Shown here piece after piece: positions 58,349 through 64,000 of a stretch of 64,000 bases of DNA. This DNA comes from Labrys okinawensis (GTDB taxonomy: Bacteria; Pseudomonadota; Alphaproteobacteria; Rhizobiales; Labraceae). Below the pieces are notes generated by a model, which saw only the letters and a list, made by a program, of their open reading frames with translations, made no database searches and was not told the origin of the DNA. The stretch lies in NCBI RefSeq assembly GCF_002982075.1, contig NZ_PUEJ01000016.1, positions 1 to 64,000 on the forward strand. Reading direction: 5' to 3'. Position 1 is the stretch's first letter. Each line of letters opens with the position of its first letter. Position numbers and translations under genes: made by a program.

Positions 58349-59230
58349 ATGGAGCCACAGCTCGAACTGGTGCAGATTCACAGCGGCGAATCCTTCATCG
58401 TCTGGGCGCATGGCTACCCCTTCCGCACGGTTCGCTGGCATTTTCATCCCGAATACGAAATTCACCTGATCACCGATACGACGGGGCATTATTTCGTCGG
58501 CGATTTCATCGGCGACTTCGTCCCCGGCAATCTGGTGATGACGGGTCCCAACCTGCCGCACAACTGGATCAGCGACGTCCCGGAGGGCACCACAATCCCC
58601 CGCCGCTGCATCGTGCTGCAATTCACTCAGACCTTCATCGAATCCTGCATCGGCGTCTTCCCGGAACTCGAGGCGGTGGCCGCCCTGCTCGACGAGAGCC
58701 GGCGCGGCCTGCTGTTCCGGGCTGCGACCGGCGAGACCGCCCGGAGGATCATGACGGCGCTTCTCAACGCCCATGGCGCCGAGCGCATCGCTCTGTTCGT
58801 GCAGTTGCTCGGCCTGCTCACCGCCGACAAGGGCCGCAAGAATCTCACCAGCGCGGGCTATCTGCCCGACCCCTCGGCCTATATGTCCGGCGGCATGAAC
58901 CGGGCGCTCGCCTATGTCGGCGAACATCTCGACGGCAATATGAGCGAGAGCGCCATCGCCGCCATTGCCGGCATGACGCCGGGCGGCTTCTCGCGTGCCT
59001 TCAAGCGCCATACCGGCATGACCTTCGTGCACTATGTCAATCGCATGCGCATCAATCTGGCCTGCCAGCTGCTGATGAGCGAGAAGAGCCCGGTGACCGA
59101 CATCTGCTTCCGGATCGGCTTCAACAATCTGTCGAATTTCAACCGGCACTTCGCCCTGCAGAAAGGCATGTCGCCGAGCCGCTTCCGCGCCCTGTTCAAC
59201 GAAAACCGCACCGCCAATTTCGCGGCGTGA
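58349..59230 (+). CDS. AraC-family transcriptional regulator
   Basis: 293 residues from MEPQLELVQIHSGESF, with GGGAGG 8-9 nt upstream. An N-terminal cupin domain (WHFHPEYEIHLITDTTGHYF, GPNLPHNW) is followed by the two C-terminal helix-turn-helix units (MSESAIAAIAGMTPGGFSRAFK and VTDICFRIGFNNLSNFNRHF). It lies 63 bp before a polyol-type dehydrogenase gene on the same strand, so it is likely the regulator of that gene and senses the polyol or its product. Confidence 0.9.
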   Translation: MEPQLELVQIHSGESFIVWAHGYPFRTVRWHFHPEYEIHLITDTTGHYFVGDFIGDFVPGNLVMTGPNLPHNWISDVPEGTTIPRRCIVLQFTQTFIESCIGVFPELEAVAALLDESRRGLLFRAATGETARRIMTALLNAHGAERIALFVQLLGLLTADKGRKNLTSAGYLPDPSAYMSGGMNRALAYVGEHLDGNMSESAIAAIAGMTPGGFSRAFKRHTGMTFVHYVNRMRINLACQLLMSEKSPVTDICFRIGFNNLSNFNRHFALQKGMSPSRFRALFNENRTANFAA

Positions 59231-59293
59231 CGGCGGCTTCGTCGCCCGGAGCGCCGCAACAAACACAATCGATATCCAGCACAGAGGAACGCC

Positions 59294-60382
59294 ATGCCCG
59301 CCAGCAATTCGAGAATGACGGCCATCGTCTGCCACGGTCCCGAGGACTACCGGGTCGAGGAGGTCGGCCGCCCGGTGGCCGGCCAGAACGAACTGGTCGT
59401 GAAGATCGGGGCCTGCGGCATCTGCGCCAGCGACTGCAAATGCTGGTCTGGCGCCGCCATGTTCTGGGGCGGCAAGAATCCCTATGTGAAGCCGCCCGTC
59501 ATTCCGGGGCATGAATTCTTCGGTTATGTCGAGGAACTGGGGCCGGGGGCGGCCGAGCATTTCGGCGTGAAGGCCGGCGACATGGTGATCGCCGAGCAGA
59601 TCGTGCCCTGCGACCGCTGCCGCTATTGCCGCTCGGGCAGCTACTGGATGTGCGAGGTGCACAACATCTTCGGCTTCCAGCGCGAGGTCGCCGATGGCGG
59701 CATGAGCGAATATATGAAGTTCCCGTCCACGGCGCGCGTGCACAAGATCCCGGCGGAAATGCCGCTGGCCGATGCCGCGGTGATCGAGCCCTTGTCCTGC
59801 GCCATCCACACGGTGCAGCGCGGCGACATCCAGCTCGCCGACGTGGTGGTGATCGCCGGCGCCGGCCCGCTCGGCCTGCTGATGACGCAGGTCGCCCGGC
59901 TGAAGACGCCCAAGAAGCTGGTGGTGGTCGACCTGATGGAAGACCGGCTGGAACTCGCCCGGGGCTTCGGGGCCGACGTCACCATCAACCCCAAGACGCA
60001 GGACGTCGACGAGGTCGTGCGCTCCCTCACCGACGGCTATGGCTGCGACGTCTATATCGAGACCACCGGCCATCCCAGCGGCGTCACCCAGGGCCTGCAG
60101 ATCATCCGCAAGCTCGGGCGCTTCGTGGAATTTTCGGTGTTCGGCAAGGAAACCTCGGCGGACTGGTCGATCATCGGCGACCGCAAGGAGCTCGATATCC
60201 GCGGCGCCCATCTCGGCCCCTATTGCTATCCGATCGCCATCGACCTGCTGACGCGCGGGCTGGTGACATCGAAGGGCATCGTCACCCATCAATACGACCT
60301 GACCGACTGGGACGAGGCGCTCAAGCTCGCCAACTCGACCGACTCGATCAAGGTGCTGCTGACGCCGGGATACCGCCGTTAG
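59294..60382 (+). CDS. Zinc-dependent dehydrogenase, erythritol/L-threitol type
   Basis: 362 residues of the medium-chain dehydrogenase family. Catalytic zinc site GACGICASDCKCW and GHEFFGYV; structural zinc cysteines in CDRCRYCRSGSYWMC; NAD motif GAGPLGLL followed by VVVDL. The segments NIFGFQREVADGGMSEYMKF and IGDRKELDIRGAHLGPYCYP are characteristic of erythritol/L-threitol dehydrogenases, which make L-erythrulose. No erythrulose kinase or isomerase gene is adjacent, so the pathway must be completed elsewhere. GAGGAA precedes the ATG. Confidence 0.85.
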   Translation: MPASNSRMTAIVCHGPEDYRVEEVGRPVAGQNELVVKIGACGICASDCKCWSGAAMFWGGKNPYVKPPVIPGHEFFGYVEELGPGAAEHFGVKAGDMVIAEQIVPCDRCRYCRSGSYWMCEVHNIFGFQREVADGGMSEYMKFPSTARVHKIPAEMPLADAAVIEPLSCAIHTVQRGDIQLADVVVIAGAGPLGLLMTQVARLKTPKKLVVVDLMEDRLELARGFGADVTINPKTQDVDEVVRSLTDGYGCDVYIETTGHPSGVTQGLQIIRKLGRFVEFSVFGKETSADWSIIGDRKELDIRGAHLGPYCYPIAIDLLTRGLVTSKGIVTHQYDLTDWDEALKLANSTDSIKVLLTPGYRR

Positions 60383-60578
60383 GCTCTGACAGCGACACTT
60401 CCCGCTCGGCGGCATCCACCCTTCCGCCCGGCGGGTCAAAGCATCGGCAGGGATCGTCCCCCGTCTTCTCTCCCAAGCAGAGGGACGAACCCTGCCCGAG
60501 GGCCGGTGCTTCTTGCGTCCCGGCGCGCCGGCCCTCATATCTTGCCGAAACGGGCACCTGTTTCGCCCCCGGATCCGC

Positions 60579-61166
60579 ATGAACTATCTCGCCCATCTCC
60601 TGCTCTCGCCGCCCGATGCGGCGTTCAGGGTCGGCAATCTCCTGCCCGACCTGCTGCGGCTGCCGCAGCTCGAACAGTTCGAGGGCCGTTATCGCAACGG
60701 CATCGAGCTGCATCGGCGCATCGACGCCTTCACCGATGCCCATCCCCTCACGCGGCACAGCCGCCAACGTCTTTGGCCGACCTTCCGGCGCTTTTCCGGC
60801 GTGATCGTCGACGTCGTCTACGACCACTGCCTGATCCAGCGCTGGGAGCGCTATCACCGGCAGCCCCTGCCGATATTCCTGGCCGAGGTGCGGGCCTCCT
60901 TGCCCGCCACGCGCGCCGACCTGCCGGACAAGGCCTATCGGCGTATCGATTCCCTCACGCAATGGCTCGGCGACTACGAGACGATGGAAGGCGTCAGCAC
61001 CGCCATGACCCATCTCGGCAAGCGCCTGCGCCGGCCGGTGGAATTCGTCGGGCTCCAGACTGTGCTGGAACAGCAGCAGCAGGGATTTCTCGAGGATTTC
61101 GACGCCTTCTTCCCCGATCTCCTCGCCATGGCCGAGAGCGCCATGAATGGCGGCGCTCAAAAGTAA
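60579..61166 (+). CDS. Acyl carrier protein phosphodiesterase-like protein (AcpH/DUF479)
   Basis: 195 residues from MNYLAHLLLSPPDAAFRVGN. HD-type metal residues are seen in GNLLPDLLR, ELHRRIDAFTDAHP and VDVVYDHCLIQRW, the AcpH pattern. AcpH removes the phosphopantetheine arm from ACP. The family marks start at this ATG, so 22 further codons upstream are not included. It follows the dehydrogenase gene by about 200 bp and has no evident functional link with it. Confidence 0.82.
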   Translation: MNYLAHLLLSPPDAAFRVGNLLPDLLRLPQLEQFEGRYRNGIELHRRIDAFTDAHPLTRHSRQRLWPTFRRFSGVIVDVVYDHCLIQRWERYHRQPLPIFLAEVRASLPATRADLPDKAYRRIDSLTQWLGDYETMEGVSTAMTHLGKRLRRPVEFVGLQTVLEQQQQGFLEDFDAFFPDLLAMAESAMNGGAQK

Positions 61167-61253
61167 TCTAATTGTAATGATGCCTTAGAGCCTCGTTAAC
61201 ATCTGTGCCCAAACATTGTCACGCGGGGGCAAGAACGAGGAATTCATGCAAAC

Positions 61254-61760
61254 ATGACTCAACTATCGATTTTCGCGCTGGTCATTTTCGCTCTTTCGAC
61301 CACAGGTGTACTTGCGTCATCACCAAAATCTTTAGGCGTATTCGGCAAATGGAGCACGTGGTCCTATACTGATAACTCAGGGAACCACTGTTTTATCTAT
61401 TCTAGCCCGATCAGCAAAGAGCCCGCATCGCTCAATCATGGCGATGTTTCCTTCTTCATTCGTGCCGCCAGGCAGGCGGAGGCCCGCAGCGAGGCGAGCC
61501 TGCAGACCGGCTATGCCCTTGCCGGCAATGCCGACATCCTGGTCAATGTGGGAGCTCAGCCCTTCCACATGATCTCATCCGGCAATGGCGCCTGGCTGCG
61601 GCGGTCGGGCACGCGGGAGACGGAATTCCTCGCCGCCCTCAAGCAGGAGCGCACCATGACCGTCGACGCGGTCTCGGGCCGGGGCAACAAGACCCATTAC
61701 GTCTTTTCGCTCGATGGCGTGACCAAGGCGATGGCCCGCCTGCGCCAAGCGTGCCCCTAA
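61254..61760 (+). CDS. Exported IalB-like protein
   Basis: 168 residues. Signal peptide to about residue 22 (STTGVLAS), followed by LGVFGKWSTWSYTDNSGNHC, FIYSSPI, FFIRAAR and NVGAQPFHMI, a layout typical of the invasion-associated locus B (IalB) family of rhizobia and Bartonella. The family is periplasmic or surface-exposed and of unclear biochemistry. The start region is AT-rich and has no strong ribosome site; the sequence around 61170-61330 differs in composition from its neighbours. Confidence 0.7.
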   Translation: MTQLSIFALVIFALSTTGVLASSPKSLGVFGKWSTWSYTDNSGNHCFIYSSPISKEPASLNHGDVSFFIRAARQAEARSEASLQTGYALAGNADILVNVGAQPFHMISSGNGAWLRRSGTRETEFLAALKQERTMTVDAVSGRGNKTHYVFSLDGVTKAMARLRQACP

Positions 61761-61971
61761 GGGGTAATGCTGGATCTTCGAATTCGCACGGCCTTTGTCA
61801 TAGCCTGGCTCGACCCGGCTATGACAACAGTCGGGCCCGCCGGTCTTTCGGGGTCGCCAAAGACAATCCGATCATCGTTAACGGCCGCAGGAGCTCCCGT
61901 AAGGAAAGATTCACTATCCGCACGATAGTCTGAGGCCCTGTAAGTGTCTCCTGTTGCGTTTGAGTGATTTC

Positions 61972-63471
61972 ATGACCTCCTCCTGGCTTTCCTTTTCGTT
62001 CCAGAACCGGGAGACTTCGTCCCGCCGCGCTTCTTCGCGAATTGGAAGTTCGAGAACGGGATGGTCCGGCGCCCCGCTGCGCGGTCTGGTCGCCATTCGG
62101 CGCCTGGGTGCCCTGACCTCCGCCCTTGTCGTCGCCTTCACCCTCCCGGCTTTCGCCAACGAGGAGCCCAACTATTCCCCGCGCACCTATGAGCTGACAC
62201 TCAGGGCGATCTCCGCCTATGAGGAGATCGCCGACAATGGCGGCTGGCAGGCCCTGCCGCCGGCGGCCGCCGGCCTGAGGATCGGCGCCAGGGGCAAGTT
62301 CGCCAAGGCCCTGCGCGACCGCCTGACCGCCACCCGCGACCTCGATCCGTCCCTGCCCGCCAGCAGCGAGTTCGACCAGGCCACCCAGGATGCGCTCAAG
62401 CGCTTCCAGGCCCGGCACGGCCTGAGCGAGACCGGCTCGGTCGGCCGCCTGACCATGCTGGCGCTCAACGTACCGGTGGAGCAGCGGCTGCGCGAGCTCG
62501 ACGCCTCCGCCAACCGCCTGGCTGCCCTCAAATTCAAGTTCGGCGAGCGCTACATCGTCTCCAACATTCCCGCCGCCGCCCTGGAGGCGGTCGACAATGG
62601 CGTGGTGGCGCGCACCTACACCACTGTGGTCGGCCGTCCCGACCGCGCCTCGCCGACCCTGCAGACCAAGGTCATCGCCATCAACATCCTGCCCTACTGG
62701 AACGCGCCGCAGTCGATCTTCAAGGCCGACATCATGCCCAAGCTCCAGAAGGATCCGGGCTATCTGAAGGCCAACCATATCCGGCTCTATCGCGGCCGCC
62801 AGGAGATCGATCCGGCCACCGTGGACTGGAGCAAGGCGCGTGCTTCCGATTTCCTCGCCAAGCAGGATCCCGGCGTGTGGAACTCGCTCGGCTTCCTGCG
62901 CATCGACATGCCCAACTCCGACGCCGTCTACATGCACGACACCTCCCATCGCGAGCTCTTCCGCAACGATGTGCGCTTCCAGTCCTCGGGCTGCATCCGC
63001 GTCGCCGGCGCGCAGGATCTCGCCGCCTGGATCATGGAGGGCTCCGAATGGAGCGGCCAGGCCATCCAGGACCAGATCGATTCCGGCGAGCCCAAGACTA
63101 TCAAGCCGGCCAAGCCGATTCCCGTGGCCTGGGTCTATCTGACCGGCTGGGGCGGCCCCGACGGCAGCGTGCAGTTCCGCCCGGACGTCTACAATTTCGA
63201 CACGCCGGCCGATCAGCTCGTGGCCAAGGACGCCAACGCCCAGCCCACTCCGGTGGATCGCACCGGCTCGGTGCCGGTGGCGCCACCGAGGGCCGCCAGC
63301 CCGGCGACGCCCAAACCCATTTCCGCCAAACCCGCTTCGGTGCCTGCCGCCCCGGCCAAGCCGGCCGCCGTCAAGCCCGTGAGCGCCAAGATCGTGAGCG
63401 TGAAGGCACCTGCCAGCAGGACGGTGACGGTCAAGACCATTCCCGTCTCGGTCAGCCTGCCGGCGGACTGA
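61972..63471 (+). CDS. L,D-transpeptidase, YcbB type
   Basis: 499 residues. A basic N-terminus precedes a hydrophobic segment (about 46-62, LGALTSALVVAFTLPAFA). A peptidoglycan-binding domain lies at about 120-165 (SEFDQATQDALKRFQARHGL) and the YkuD catalytic domain at about 200-380, with YMHDTSHRELF and the catalytic Cys in SSGCIRVAG. The C-terminal 75 residues are Pro/Ala/Lys-rich. It forms 3-3 crosslinks or attaches proteins to peptidoglycan in the periplasm. The start is uncertain, with a possible upstream TTG. A clear terminator follows. Confidence 0.88.
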   Translation: MTSSWLSFSFQNRETSSRRASSRIGSSRTGWSGAPLRGLVAIRRLGALTSALVVAFTLPAFANEEPNYSPRTYELTLRAISAYEEIADNGGWQALPPAAAGLRIGARGKFAKALRDRLTATRDLDPSLPASSEFDQATQDALKRFQARHGLSETGSVGRLTMLALNVPVEQRLRELDASANRLAALKFKFGERYIVSNIPAAALEAVDNGVVARTYTTVVGRPDRASPTLQTKVIAINILPYWNAPQSIFKADIMPKLQKDPGYLKANHIRLYRGRQEIDPATVDWSKARASDFLAKQDPGVWNSLGFLRIDMPNSDAVYMHDTSHRELFRNDVRFQSSGCIRVAGAQDLAAWIMEGSEWSGQAIQDQIDSGEPKTIKPAKPIPVAWVYLTGWGGPDGSVQFRPDVYNFDTPADQLVAKDANAQPTPVDRTGSVPVAPPRAASPATPKPISAKPASVPAAPAKPAAVKPVSAKIVSVKAPASRTVTVKTIPVSVSLPAD

Positions 63472-63498
63472 TCGCCCCCCCTGCCTCACCGCCCTTCC

Positions 63499-63538
63499 GC
63501 GCGACGCCCCCGCTCCGATGCCGGGGCGTTGCGCTTTT
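63499..63538 (+). terminator. Intrinsic terminator of the L,D-transpeptidase gene
   Basis: GCGCGACGCCCC (63499-63510) pairs with GGGGCGTTGCGC (63523-63534), one mismatch, and is followed directly by TTTT. It begins 28 bp after the stop codon. Confidence 0.8.
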
Positions 63539-63644
63539 CAAGGCATACGGATTTTGGTGGGTGGAATCACCCCTTTCCACGGCGGCGCGCGGAAGCGAGC
63601 CATTCGTGCTAAGCTGGCGGTCAAACCGATGGCGGGTGCTGGCC

Positions 63645-64000
63645 ATGTTGGAAGCGGACAAGCTGTTCACGGGCTCCATTCCGGAAAACTACGACCGCTA
63701 TATGGTGCCGTTGATCTTCGAGCCGTTCGCCGCCGACCTGGCAAGACGGGCCGCCTCCCTGTCGCCCGTCGCAGTCCTCGAAATGGCCGCAGGCACCGGA
63801 GCCGTCACCCGCATACTGGCGCCGAAACTGTCTCCCGACGCCCGCTATGCCGTGACCGACCTCAACCAGCCGATGCTCGATTACGCCGCCTCGCGGCAGG
63901 CTCCGGACAGCCGCATCAGCTGGCACCGGGCGGATGCCCAGGCATTGCCGTTTGAAGATGCCGCCTTCGATCTTGTCTGCTGCCAGTTCGGCGCGATGTT
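63645..64000 (+). CDS. Class I SAM-dependent methyltransferase, N-terminal part (cut by window edge)
   Basis: 118 codons from MLEADKLFTGSIPENYDRYM before the window ends. Motif I is VLEMAAGTGAVTRIL, motif II AVTDLNQPMLDYA and motif III RADAQALPFEDAAFDLV, the UbiE/Methyltransf_11 pattern. The substrate cannot be told. The N-terminal SIPENYDRYMVPLIFEPFA is common in small-molecule methyltransferases of rhizobia. Confidence 0.88.
   Translation, partial: MLEADKLFTGSIPENYDRYMVPLIFEPFAADLARRAASLSPVAVLEMAAGTGAVTRILAPKLSPDARYAVTDLNQPMLDYAASRQAPDSRISWHRADAQALPFEDAAFDLVCCQFGAM

Noticed and set aside
61819..63489. 556-codon frame opposite the L,D-transpeptidase
   Set aside because: Shadow of a gene with intact YkuD catalytic motif and signal segment.

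Overview
This is a 64 kb piece of a GC-rich alphaproteobacterial chromosome, most likely from the order Hyphomicrobiales (Rhizobiales). The basis is gene order and families: sucC next to mdh, rpmH-rnpA-yidC-engB, hslV and hslU on the same side of a divergent operon, an IalB-like exported protein, many polar amino-acid and sugar ABC transporters, and short palindromic intergenic elements of the kind common in rhizobia (GCGTTTT-type, GCATAATC/GATTATG-type, CACCCCTCATCC-type). The genus cannot be fixed from the sequence alone. I see no tRNA, rRNA, CRISPR array, intact insertion sequence or prophage.

Layout. 0-14 kb is mostly housekeeping: TCA-cycle genes (sucC, mdh), rph-rdgB, a LysR/nitronate monooxygenase pair, an AceE-like 2-oxoacid dehydrogenase E1 divergent from an Lrp regulator, then the coupled block rpmH-rnpA-yidC-engB-DUF423. 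14-23 kb holds small and envelope genes (hrpB, an O-antigen-ligase-like protein, an aminotransferase, hslV, a lipoprotein). 23-28 kb is a complete family-1 sugar ABC importer lying between hslV and hslU. 30-35 kb carries an orphan MetQ-like protein, a 1269-residue exported caspase-fold protein with a propeller-like region, and a class II aldolase. 35-40 kb has an unusual IF-1 beside a DEAD-box helicase, a TPR protein and a phosphate permease.

40-47.5 kb forms a coherent catabolic neighbourhood: CutC, a ROK sugar kinase, a LacI regulator, and a polar amino-acid ABC importer whose operon also encodes a glycosylasparaginase. A perfect LacI-type palindrome precedes the importer. I infer uptake and breakdown of GlcNAc-asparagine or a related glycoamino acid. 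An inverted-repeat element sits exactly between two genes of this operon.

49-58 kb is the most unusual part: five or six co-directional genes for exported proteins. An intact metacaspase-like protein is translationally coupled to a second caspase-fold protein that has lost both catalytic residues. A possible 61-residue protein follows, then a di-haem c-type cytochrome with a Pro/Ala-rich linker, then an OmpA-like protein. The three large proteins appear to share a DUF4384-like C-terminal domain. A di-haem cytochrome and a cytochrome c' lie just upstream on the same strand. This looks like an undescribed periplasmic caspase/pseudocaspase/cytochrome/OmpA module; its function is unknown.

58-64 kb has an AraC regulator with an erythritol/threitol-type dehydrogenase, an ACP-phosphodiesterase-like protein, an IalB-like protein, an L,D-transpeptidase and a truncated methyltransferase at the right edge.
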